Below, piece by piece: positions 1 through 6,077 of a DNA stretch of 12,425 nt. Made by a program: the position numbers and the translations under genes. This DNA is from Promethearchaeota archaeon. Its GTDB lineage: Archaea; Asgardarchaeota; Lokiarchaeia; Sigynarchaeales; SOKP01. Below the pieces are notes generated by a model, which worked only from the letters and a program-made list of their open reading frames with translations, made no database searches and had not been told where the DNA came from. The stretch covers positions 1-12,425 of the forward strand of contig JAEOTV010000118.1 in the NCBI GenBank assembly GCA_016839635.1, given 5' to 3'. The stretch's first letter is position 1. Each line of letters starts with the position of its first letter.

Positions 1-651
1 CTTGGAGAGATCGATAGAATATATCTTTATAGCGGAATGGAATACCCACATACCAGTTGCGGTTGTTTTGAAGCAATTGATTTCTTTATTCCCGAAACAG
101 GTGCAGGTCATGGAATTATTGATCGAAGTCATGAGGGAGTTGCTATTAATGGGCTCCCTTTTAGTGCAATGGCCAACCAGACCGGTGGTGGAAAACAAAT
201 GCCTGGGTTTAATGGGATTAGTATACAATATATTATTTCACCTAAATACCAAAAGTATGATGGAATAAATTCAGGATTAGACAGTGGAATTTACACAATC
301 GTATGGATGGGTAAAACAGTTAAAGATCGAGTTTATGAATTCCTTCCCGAAGATCTAAGAGATAAAATTGCTACTGAGGAGGAAGTCGCAGATTTGAGTA
401 AATTAACTGCATGGCTAGAAAAAGTTGGTCATCCAATTATAGAAACTGAAGAATACAAAGCTGCTACGGTTGGAGTCGAAGAAGAGGAAGAATGGGAAGA
501 AGAAGGCGCTATGGTTCCAATGGGAACTGTTGGAATGACTATCCCCGGTGTTGGTGGAGCTGGAGGATTCAAAGTAATATTAAAGAACTGTAAGATCCAC
601 GCCGAATCAATTATCATCAAAAAAATTGACCCTAAGCGAAAACGAAAGTAA
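1..651 (+). CDS. cdhC: CODH/acetyl-CoA synthase beta subunit, C-terminal part (5' end outside window)
   Basis: The frame is open from base 1 with no start, so this is the last 216 residues of a longer protein. The family joins a methyl group, CO and CoA into acetyl-CoA at the nickel-containing A-cluster, in the cytoplasmic CODH/ACS complex of the Wood-Ljungdahl pathway. The fragment has the diagnostic PHTSCGCFE segment (C20-G-C22), whose Cys-Gly-Cys holds the distal nickel in studied enzymes, and the conserved ANQTGGGKQMPGFNGISI stretch (residues about 58-75). A glutamate-rich linker (about 160-168) leads into a glycine-rich stretch and a tail containing FKVILKNCKIHAE, an arrangement I associate with archaeal CdhC rather than bacterial AcsB. 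The other A-cluster cysteines would lie upstream of the window. A T-rich terminator follows. Identity is very likely; whether other cdh genes are adjacent cannot be seen. Confidence 0.95.
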   Translation, partial: LGEIDRIYLYSGMEYPHTSCGCFEAIDFFIPETGAGHGIIDRSHEGVAINGLPFSAMANQTGGGKQMPGFNGISIQYIISPKYQKYDGINSGLDSGIYTIVWMGKTVKDRVYEFLPEDLRDKIATEEEVADLSKLTAWLEKVGHPIIETEEYKAATVGVEEEEEWEEEGAMVPMGTVGMTIPGVGGAGGFKVILKNCKIHAESIIIKKIDPKRKRK

Positions 652-690
652 ATTTTTTTCTTATTTTATTTTTTTATTCATTATTTTTAA
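652..690 (+). terminator. T-rich archaeal-type terminator after cdhC
   Basis: Directly after the cdhC stop codon the plus strand holds several runs of T (TTTTTTT, then TTTTTTT again and TTTTT) broken only by short A or C interruptions, with no evident hairpin. Archaeal RNA polymerase commonly terminates at such U-tracts without a stem-loop. This suggests the cdh transcript ends here and the downstream GTPase gene has its own promoter. Confidence 0.6.
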
Positions 691-902
691 CAATAATATA
701 GATTTATCTTTGCTCAAATAATCTCCATTTTATTTGTATTTTTTTAAATTTTAACAATTTTGGAAAACTAATTCTCCACTTATCAGATGGTTTCTAAATA
801 GATTTAAATATATAAGATTTCATTTTATACAATAGAGAAAAGAAAATTCGCCTTAGCTTTATTTTCGAGTTTTCAAATAGAACCAGCATTTTTCTCTTTA
901 GT

Positions 903-914
903 ATTATAAAATAG
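903..914 (+). promoter_or_regulatory. TATA box, probable promoter of the GTPase gene
   Basis: TATTATAAAATA matches the archaeal TBP-binding consensus well. Transcription would start about 25 bases downstream, near 932-938, inside or next to the inverted repeat at 924-945. A second strong TATA-like site at 803-816 could serve as a distal promoter. Confidence 0.4.
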
Positions 915-923
915 GTTGAGGTT

Positions 924-945
924 TTCGATTTCTAAAAGAATCGAA
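924..945 (+). repeat. Short inverted repeat in the GTPase upstream region
   Basis: TTCGATT and AATCGAA form a perfect 7-bp inverted repeat separated by 8 bases; allowing a one-base bulge the stem extends by CT/AG. It overlaps the predicted transcription start for the TATA box at 903-914. It could be an operator or an RNA hairpin at the very 5' end of the transcript. A chance origin in AT-rich DNA is possible. Confidence 0.3.
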
Positions 946-991
946 TTCAGGTAATTATTAATCATAATATTTAGAAAAGAGGGGGTATGTT

Positions 992-1525
992 ATTGGAGAA
1001 TTAGCTTATAAAATTTGCATTTTTGGAGAAAGTGGAGTAGGAAAAACCACATTAGCTCAGCGATTTCTTAAAGGGTATTTTGACGAAGATATTAAACTTA
1101 CTATGGGAGCAGAGATATTTGTAAAATTTCTAAAAATGGGAGATAAAAGAATAGTGTTGCAAGTGTGGGATTTTGGTGGAGAAAAGGAGTTCCATTTTTT
1201 ACTGCCTTTATACTCTAGAGGATCTTCTGGAGGAATCTATATGTTTGATCTCACTAGAATTGAAACTTTAAATAGAGCTGAAGATTGGTTAGATACATTT
1301 AAAAGTGGTTTATCTCCTGAAAAAAAAGATGTTCCAATCATATTGGTTGGGGGAAAGATGGATCTTAAAGATCAGATAGTAGATTCACAGAACGAGGCAG
1401 AAAAAATAAGGAAGCAATACAATTTATTTAAGTATATAAAATGTTCATCAAAAACAGGGGAAAACGTGGAATCTATTTTCGAATCATTATTGAAAAGAAT
1501 TTTAGAAGATTTTAAGTTACTCTAA
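992..1525 (+). CDS. Ras-like small GTPase, Asgard type (start codon unclear)
   Basis: A Ras/Rab/Arf-like GTPase of about 177 residues, close to a complete single G domain, that should cycle between GTP and GDP forms. Counting from an ATT at 992: G1/P-loop GESGVGKT at 12-19; G2 threonine T37 in LTMGAE; G3 WDFGGE (D60, with E64 at the usual catalytic Gln position); G4 GKMD at 121-124, with G where N is normal; G5 SSK at 152-154. No C-terminal cysteine is available for prenylation. The first in-frame ATG (1103) would remove the P-loop, so the real protein must begin upstream, yet no ATG, GTG or TTG occurs in frame between the stop at 965 and 1103. An ATG at 987 lies in another frame and stops at 1002. 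Either ATT is the start, with GAGG at 979-982 as ribosome site, or one base is missing near 990-995. The neighbours encode longin-like proteins, a likely functional link. Confidence 0.85.
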   Translation: MGELAYKICIFGESGVGKTTLAQRFLKGYFDEDIKLTMGAEIFVKFLKMGDKRIVLQVWDFGGEKEFHFLLPLYSRGSSGGIYMFDLTRIETLNRAEDWLDTFKSGLSPEKKDVPIILVGGKMDLKDQIVDSQNEAEKIRKQYNLFKYIKCSSKTGENVESIFESLLKRILEDFKLL

Positions 1526-1627
1526 ATGATTAAATACTCTGTTTAAATATTAATAATTGAATCTGGGAAAAAGAGATAATATTTATAGAACTTAAAGTAT
1601 ATTAAAATTAGTAAAATTCAAATTCAG

Positions 1628-1636
1628 CTTAAATTT
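1628..1636 (+). promoter_or_regulatory. TATA-like box of the first 7TM-longin gene
   Basis: CTTAAATTT is centred about 24 bases before the ATG at 1656, the distance expected if transcription begins at the start codon itself. It would drive the two-gene unit 1656-3933 as a leaderless message. It is one of several AT-rich candidates here, so the match is only suggestive. Confidence 0.3.
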
Positions 1637-1655
1637 TTATTTTTTAGTATAGGAA

Positions 1656-2804
1656 ATGCTCCTTCAAATTGAAGTAGGTAAAGAATTACAATTTTTGGCT
1701 TATCTATTACCAGTAATTATAGGTATTCAGTTAGCTTTTTATTTTTTTTACCAGTATCGCAAAATTCAAGATATAACCCTTCCCTTAAATCGAATTCTAC
1801 TAGCTTTTGGCTCATTTATTATATTTATAATAGTAGGTCCATTGCTAATACAAATTTCAAGAAATATCTTTCAAGAGGGATTCTTATATGATTTTTTTTT
1901 AAGAATGGGCTGGTTTTTCTCTTTTTTTTCTACGATAAGTATCTCTGGATTTATAATTAGACATGACTTTTCAACAATAATTAATCTTAACATAGCAAAA
2001 ATTTTGATGGTTTTAAATTTAATACCGATTATTATGGTTTTTATAGTACCATCAATCAATTCACCATTTTTTATTGCGAGTATTATTTTTGTTGTATTAA
2101 ATGGATTGTACATATTAAGATTTCAATTAATTCTAATTAAAAGATCAGTAGGTAATATTAAAAATAAATTTAGATTCTTTTTCATAGGAGCAGTAGTAAG
2201 TTTATTTGCTTTATTCTTTGCAGCATTAGTTGGCTTAGGGATTTTAGCACCGATTATTAATGAAATAATCTATTCCATAGGAGTAGGTGAATTATTAATA
2301 GGCTTTATTATTATTTGCTTTTCTGTATATAATTTTCCTCCGTTTTATGAATTTGAATGGAGAAAAAATCTCTTGAAATTATTTATAATTAATGAACAAA
2401 CTAACTCTTGTCTTTTTAGTTATGATTTTATTGAAATTTTTAATGCTGATAGCATAAAGAGTCAAAAACGGTTAAATCAATATGATAAATTTTTTACTAA
2501 AGGAATATTGGGGATTGAGAGTGTAATTAAAACTATTACAGGAACCAAGAATGAAAAAATAAATAAGATTAATCAAGAAGGAGGACACATCTTCTTAGAA
2601 TATGGAACTAGCCCTCCTAATATTCTATATATCTTAGTAGTAGAAAAGGACTTAATTAGTACTCTTCATCTTTTAAAATCTATAAGATTAAAGTTTGAAA
2701 CTTTTTTTAAAGAGATTTTATTAGATTTGGAACATTTAATGGAAGAGCAAGAGAAAATATTTAGTAGTTTTGACAAAATTATAAATCAAATTTTACAGGA
2801 ATAA
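1656..2804 (+). CDS. Seven-helix membrane protein with C-terminal longin-like domain (copy 1)
   Basis: Not a named family that I recognise; the description is from sequence. Seven hydrophobic segments lie at about 14-33, 43-65, 81-101, 112-131, 137-157, 170-192 and 201-226. Basic residues sit in alternate loops (YRK near 34, the RHD loop near 102, KRSVGNIKNKFR at 162-173), which predicts N terminus outside and C terminus in the cytoplasm. A PPFYEFEW hinge (228-235) leads to a soluble domain of about 145 residues: strands 239-247 and 251-258, helix 279-297, strands about 301-317 and 322-331, then long helices to the end. The order strand-strand-helix-strands-helix-helix fits the longin/SNARE-like fold. 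The next gene has the same plan and hinge and starts 10 nt after the stop, so they are probably cotranscribed. A role in sensing or in recruiting the neighbouring GTPase to the membrane is an inference. Confidence 0.75.
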   Translation: MLLQIEVGKELQFLAYLLPVIIGIQLAFYFFYQYRKIQDITLPLNRILLAFGSFIIFIIVGPLLIQISRNIFQEGFLYDFFLRMGWFFSFFSTISISGFIIRHDFSTIINLNIAKILMVLNLIPIIMVFIVPSINSPFFIASIIFVVLNGLYILRFQLILIKRSVGNIKNKFRFFFIGAVVSLFALFFAALVGLGILAPIINEIIYSIGVGELLIGFIIICFSVYNFPPFYEFEWRKNLLKLFIINEQTNSCLFSYDFIEIFNADSIKSQKRLNQYDKFFTKGILGIESVIKTITGTKNEKINKINQEGGHIFLEYGTSPPNILYILVVEKDLISTLHLLKSIRLKFETFFKEILLDLEHLMEEQEKIFSSFDKIINQILQE

Positions 2805-2814
2805 AAAAATTATT

Positions 2815-3933
2815 ATGGTGTTTACCGAATTTCCCATAACTGGATCATTAAGATTTGTCTTATTAGTTTTGGATTGGATTTTCGTGATTTTTTCATGTGA
2901 AATAGGGATATTTTTTGTTGTTAAGTACAAAAAACAACCAAGAGAACTTAAAAATTCACAAGATTTAGGGTTTTGTAGTTTATTTTTTGGATTTTCATTA
3001 ATGAGGTTCTTCTTTTTAATAACTAGCTTCTATTTTTTTGATATAATCGTTTCTCCATTTCTAATATGGGCCTATGGGAATCTTAGATGGTTAAATTTAA
3101 ATCTTGGATATTTTTCAATAATGTTGGGTATTCTATTTTTTTCATACTTTATGGAAGAATATAAAAAATTCTTATTTAGGAAATATTTCTTTACATATTG
3201 CTTTGCAATTCTATTATCATTTTTTTTGATTTTATTTTTCTTCAACCTAGAAATTATCAATTCTTTTTCAATTCTATCATGGCCATTGTTCCTTGTGTTT
3301 TTTATCTTATATGCTAAAGATCTTGGAAAAAAATTGAAGAATCAAGAAATCATTCCTCATGGATTCTTAAAAATGATATTAATATTGATATTTATTTTGA
3401 TAGGTTATATCTTTTCAATGGATTTAATTGTTCAAATTTTAGGCTTTACTTTTCGATTAATAGGAATTTTTCTTCAATTAATAGCTATCAGTCTTTTCTT
3501 TATATTTTTTAGAAAACTACCACCTTTTTTTGAACTTGATTGGCAAGATAAAATTGAAAGCATATTTATCTTGAATAAAAATGGAATTTGTTTGTATAAT
3601 CATTCTTTCACCGACATTGCAGAAGTATTGGATAGGCAGTTCATATCTGGGACTATAGCTTCCATGAACATAATGTTAAATGAATTAATTAATGGTCCAC
3701 ATAATGAAATTTTAGTTTTGAGGAAAAAAGGAAAAATTACAAATATTTTTTTAGGGAATCATATTACGGGGGTTTTAATTAGTAAAGAAGAATTGAATTA
3801 TTTTAAATACAATTTAAAAAAACTAGTCTTAAAGGTGGAAGATATATATAAAAGAGTTCTGGTTAATTGGAATGGAGATCTTTCTGTATTTAATTCAATT
3901 AAGAATATAATTAATGAGATTTTTAGCCTTTAG
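2815..3933 (+). CDS. Seven-helix membrane protein with C-terminal longin-like domain (copy 2)
   Basis: A diverged paralogue of the preceding gene, 372 residues. Hydrophobic segments lie at about 14-36, 50-73, 94-112, 122-144, 150-166, 184-206 and 210-232. Charged loops KYKKQPRELK (37-46), EEYKKFLFRK (114-123) and KDLGKKLK (168-175) again predict an outside N terminus and a cytoplasmic C terminus. The hinge PPFFELDW (236-243) matches PPFYEFEW of copy 1. The C-terminal domain (about 246-372) runs strand (IESIFILNKNG), strand (ICLYNHSF), helix (FISGTIASMNIMLNELI), strands (EILVLRKKG, ITGVLISKE), and long helices ending in IKNIINEIF, fitting a longin-like fold. The ATG lies 10 nt after the previous stop without a clear ribosome site, pointing to an operon, perhaps with translational coupling. 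A tract of seven T follows the stop. Function is unknown; two receptor-shaped paralogues in tandem could form a heterodimer. Confidence 0.75.
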   Translation: MVFTEFPITGSLRFVLLVLDWIFVIFSCEIGIFFVVKYKKQPRELKNSQDLGFCSLFFGFSLMRFFFLITSFYFFDIIVSPFLIWAYGNLRWLNLNLGYFSIMLGILFFSYFMEEYKKFLFRKYFFTYCFAILLSFFLILFFFNLEIINSFSILSWPLFLVFFILYAKDLGKKLKNQEIIPHGFLKMILILIFILIGYIFSMDLIVQILGFTFRLIGIFLQLIAISLFFIFFRKLPPFFELDWQDKIESIFILNKNGICLYNHSFTDIAEVLDRQFISGTIASMNIMLNELINGPHNEILVLRKKGKITNIFLGNHITGVLISKEELNYFKYNLKKLVLKVEDIYKRVLVNWNGDLSVFNSIKNIINEIFSL

Positions 3934-3940
3934 TTTTTTT
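3934..3940 (+). terminator. T-tract after the tandem 7TM-longin genes
   Basis: Seven consecutive T residues follow directly after the TAG stop codon. Such U-tracts are typical archaeal terminators. This would end the two-gene transcript and separate it from the longin gene at 4265. Confidence 0.45.
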
Positions 3941-4051
3941 ATCAAAAAGATTACAAAAGATCGATTATTTGTAGTTATCCAAGTGTTTTTCTAATATCAT
4001 CATATTTCGATATCATTCAAGATTATTAATTCCATTTTAAAATTTTATTAT

Positions 4052-4062
4052 AATATATAAAA
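4052..4062 (+). promoter_or_regulatory. Strong TATA-like box upstream of the structured element
   Basis: The run AATATATAAAA is a good archaeal TATA box. A start about 25 bases downstream, near 4082-4088, would make the CGAC/GTCG stems the first structures of the RNA. The transcript could be a long structured leader of the longin gene or a separate small RNA. Confidence 0.35.
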
Positions 4063-4096
4063 TTTAAAGAGTCCATAAGGTTTAGCCCAAAAATTT

Positions 4097-4185
4097 CGAC
4101 AAAAATCTATCCTTTACAAGATTGTCGTGCTATCGCGACGGAATATCTTTTTAAGGCCTTATATTTAAATATGAAAATTTCGTCG
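4097..4185 (+). repeat. Chain of CGAC/GTCG inverted repeats, possible structured RNA or operator array
   Basis: Four CGAC or GTCG blocks can pair with neighbours. CGACAA...TCT at 4097-4108 pairs with AGATTGTCG at 4119-4127 (nine pairs, three-base bulge). GTCGT at 4124-4128 pairs with GCGAC at 4135-4139 (one G-T pair). CGACGGAAT at 4136-4144 pairs with ATTTCGTCG at 4177-4185 (nine pairs, one G-T). The middle stem shares bases with both outer ones, so the first and third can coexist while the second excludes them, as in RNA switches. The perfect palindrome TAAGGCCTTA lies at 4152-4161, in the loop of the third stem. A TATA box at 4052-4062 could transcribe it. Alternatively these are repeated DNA sites for a regulator. 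No known RNA family was recognised. Confidence 0.4.
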
Positions 4186-4196
4186 TGTATTAATGG

Positions 4197-4212
4197 TATT
4201 CTTATAAGAATA
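4197..4212. repeat. Perfect 16-bp palindrome, possible operator
   Basis: TATTCTTATAAGAATA equals its own reverse complement. It ends about 20 bases before the TATA-like site at 4232-4239, a position where an activator could bind. AT-rich palindromes of this length can arise by chance about once in a window of this size and composition, so the evidence is positional only. Confidence 0.3.
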
Positions 4213-4264
4213 TTGTTAAAGAGCGATTTGGTTTAATTAACATCACTATTCGTCATAATATATT

Positions 4265-4720
4265 ATGTTGATTCGAGAAGCTGGTATACTCTTCCATGGA
4301 ATTCCTATTATATTCACTAGCTATCATAGGGCTAGTAAAAATCAAACTAATTTAGTTTGTTCAAGTGGATTAATGAGTGGACTCTTGAGTTTTGCCGAAT
4401 GTTTGATGGAACCAGTAGAATACTTTGAAAGTGATAAATATACCTTAGTTTTTAAGAAAGGTATAATAAATGATTTGTTTAGGGATGTTCAGGAAATTGT
4501 TGCTTTCATAGTTTTGGATAAAGATAATAGACTTGAAAAATATTTAAAAAAAACTGTTTTACCTTTATTAGAAAAATTATTAAATAGGTTTATTTCTCAT
4601 TTTGATGGATCTAATCTTACGAAAGTTGGCCAGTTTGAACCGTTTAAAAGAGAAATTAATAAAATTTTCGGAACAGGTACACAAACCTTTGAAGAAAAAG
4701 TGATATCTCTTTTTACATAA
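4265..4720 (+). CDS. Small soluble longin-like domain protein
   Basis: A protein of 151 residues with no membrane segment or signal peptide. Predicted order: strands about 6-20 (AGILFHGIPIIFTSY), helix 33-48 (SSGLMSGLLSFAECLM), strands 51-66 and 76-87 (EIVAFIVLDKD), helix 88-114, and a last helix 124-136 ending INKIFG. This matches the C-terminal domains of the two upstream 7TM proteins element by element, including the ending IKNIINEIF in copy 2. The succession strand-strand-helix-strands-helix-helix fits the longin/SNARE-like fold, a class known to bind small GTPases. The frame is closed by TAA at 4256, and the ATG at 4265 falls just before the first strand, so the start is firm. It may act as a soluble partner of the GTPase or of the 7TM domains; this is inference, and the fold assignment needs a structure comparison. 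Confidence 0.7.
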   Translation: MLIREAGILFHGIPIIFTSYHRASKNQTNLVCSSGLMSGLLSFAECLMEPVEYFESDKYTLVFKKGIINDLFRDVQEIVAFIVLDKDNRLEKYLKKTVLPLLEKLLNRFISHFDGSNLTKVGQFEPFKREINKIFGTGTQTFEEKVISLFT

Positions 4721-4760
4721 TTAAAAAAATAAAAAATAACGAGACAAGGTATTTTCCAGC

Positions 4761-4780
4761 ACTTTTTTATAATTTTTTTG
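4761..4780 (+). terminator. Double T-tract after the soluble longin gene
   Basis: CTTTTTTATAATTTTTTTG has two T runs (4763-4768, 4773-4779) about 40 bases after the stop codon on the plus strand. It lies between two converging genes and probably ends the plus-strand transcript. On the minus strand it reads as A-runs, so it would not serve the acetyltransferase gene. Confidence 0.45.
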
Positions 4781-4822
4781 TAAACTCAATTTATATTTTA
4801 AGAGTTGAGAAAAGATTTAATA

Positions 4823-5917
4823 TTAATTTTCAAATTGATTTTTTAACAATTTAAATAGAGGTTTTATTGAGTCTACACAATTTATATCTGACAAAGTGTA
4901 ATTACCATTTGGATAATATGCTAGTATTATTGAATCAAATAAAGTCGAATTGATGTTATTAAATCCAACATCATAACCCACGATTTTAAATCCCTTCTTT
5001 AATGCAAGAGACATTGAAGATATTCCATTTTCGGTAGTCGGAACTTTCCATAGGATTGTTCTCCAATTCCTATAAGTATTTAATAAATGATTAAGAGATT
5101 TTTCTTTAATATAACCAAATAATTGCACATTTGCCATATAATGATCTTTAGAAACACCGTAAAGTTCATATCCTTTACTTTTTTTCTCTTTTTTAAGAAT
5201 TAATGTATCGTCTTTCATTTTTTTAACTTGAGTTCTAATATATTCATATAGGAAGATTAAATCTTCATTATCTATTAGAAACACATTTTTATTCCTTTTC
5301 TTCCATAGGTTTCTAAAAATCATTGAATAAAGTACTGCAGATTCTTCAAATTGGGGAGAACATGGGTTATTGTCATCAAAATCAAAATATCTGTTATCTG
5401 TTAATTTAAGGTGACTAGGAATTATACTATAAGGTATCGCACCGGCATTTTGAGCAGAGGTTTGAACTTGAGTCAATGGAGCACGAACTTCAATATTTAG
5501 TCTTAAAACATCTTTAAATTGAGGCATTTTTGTAACTGTTATAAGCCCTGCAGCCGCCAAATTTGTTGTAATTCCTTGCTTCCGATAATCTTTCTTCACA
5601 ATTAAACAACCAGCGTGGGCGATGTATCTTTTTTTTTCAACTAAAGCACAACCAACTGTCACGTTATTTTCTAATAAATCGCTTAGGACCCAATATTTAT
5701 TAGGTTTTGAGATGTTGCTTTTTAAAAGTTCGATATCGTAAACAAAAGGATAAGGATATTCATAATGATAGCTTTCTTTGAACAGAGATGAGATAATTGG
5801 AGCGTCTTTTGGAGTAGCAAACCTTAATCCATATTCCTGTCCATTTCTAAATATAAATTTTTGAAAATAAGCATCCTCTTCTTGAAGATCTATTTCTTTT
5901 TTAGTGATGGTTGCCAT
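4823..5917 (-). CDS. GNAT-family acetyltransferase with long C-terminal half
   Basis: Probable acetyl-CoA dependent N-acetyltransferase of 364 residues; substrate unknown. The N-terminal GNAT domain covers about 28-190: the opening LRFATPKDAPIISSLF (31-46), the strand and acetyl-CoA loop CLIVKKDYRKQGITTNL (104-120, with RKQGIT in place of the usual Q/R-x-x-G-x-G/A), and NAGAIPYSIIP (157-167) where the family often carries N-x-G. The protein is about twice a normal GNAT. Residues about 210-364 include SLALKKGFKIVGY (303-315), resembling the end of a second, degenerate GNAT fold that lacks the pyrophosphate loop. A double-GNAT plan with one active half is plausible. The gene has its own TATA box (5969-5977) with a leader of roughly 30 bases. 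The MATITKKE start is followed by a polar stretch before the domain. Confidence 0.7.
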   Translation of the reverse strand: MATITKKEIDLQEEDAYFQKFIFRNGQEYGLRFATPKDAPIISSLFKESYHYEYPYPFVYDIELLKSNISKPNKYWVLSDLLENNVTVGCALVEKKRYIAHAGCLIVKKDYRKQGITTNLAAAGLITVTKMPQFKDVLRLNIEVRAPLTQVQTSAQNAGAIPYSIIPSHLKLTDNRYFDFDDNNPCSPQFEESAVLYSMIFRNLWKKRNKNVFLIDNEDLIFLYEYIRTQVKKMKDDTLILKKEKKSKGYELYGVSKDHYMANVQLFGYIKEKSLNHLLNTYRNWRTILWKVPTTENGISSMSLALKKGFKIVGYDVGFNNINSTLFDSIILAYYPNGNYTLSDINCVDSIKPLFKLLKNQFEN

Positions 5918-5968
5918 CCTAATATCCCGATCTATTTTTAACTAGTTAATTAATTCTTCTTGGAGGAG

Positions 5969-5977
5969 TATATAAAA
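5969..5977 (-). promoter_or_regulatory. TATA box of the acetyltransferase gene
   Basis: Read on the minus strand the sequence is TTTTATATA, centred about 56 bases before the ATG. Transcription would start near 5946, giving a leader of some 30 bases, unlike several other genes here where the TATA box sits only 20-29 bases from the start codon. Confidence 0.45.
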
Positions 5978-6077
5978 TTTTCTATTTTTTAACGTGAAAA
6001 CAATTAAAAATAAGTTACAGAATAAAGTTCCTGAAAAACAATGCGAATTATTAAATTCAAGAAATAAGGATGAAATT

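Larger units (their letters stand above)
652..991. other. Gene-free stretch between cdhC and the GTPase gene
   Basis: This stretch of about 340 bases holds the cdhC terminator, two good TATA-like sites (803-816, TTTAAATATATAAG; 903-914, TATTATAAAATA), and an inverted repeat (TTCGATT at 924-930 with AATCGAA at 939-945). I see no coding sequence, tRNA or repeat array. Either TATA box could drive the GTPase gene; the second would give a leader of roughly 55-60 nt and the first one of about 150 nt. Confidence 0.5.
3934..4264. other. Gene-free stretch with structured element before the soluble longin gene
   Basis: About 330 bases without a supported gene. It holds a terminator T-tract, a strong TATA-like site at 4052-4062 (ATATATAAAAT-like), a chain of inverted repeats built on CGAC/GTCG (4097-4185), a perfect 16-bp palindrome (4197-4212), and a TATA-like site 4232-4239 near the next start codon. 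The 4097-4140 part is visibly richer in G and C than its surroundings, which in an AT-rich archaeon often marks a structured RNA. Confidence 0.5.

Noticed and set aside
429..620. Minus-strand ORF opposite the end of cdhC
   Set aside because: Its proline- and serine-rich product is the mirror of the glutamate- and glycine-rich CdhC tail; a shadow frame.
1103..1525. GTPase starting at the ATG at 1103
   Set aside because: This start removes the P-loop GESGVGKT and the first strand, which are intact in the same frame just upstream.
1871..2113. Minus-strand ORF within the first 7TM-longin gene
   Set aside because: It lies entirely inside a convincing membrane-protein gene and has no features of its own.
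3072..3260. Minus-strand ORF within the second 7TM-longin gene
   Set aside because: Lysine- and asparagine-rich shadow of a phenylalanine- and leucine-rich membrane segment.
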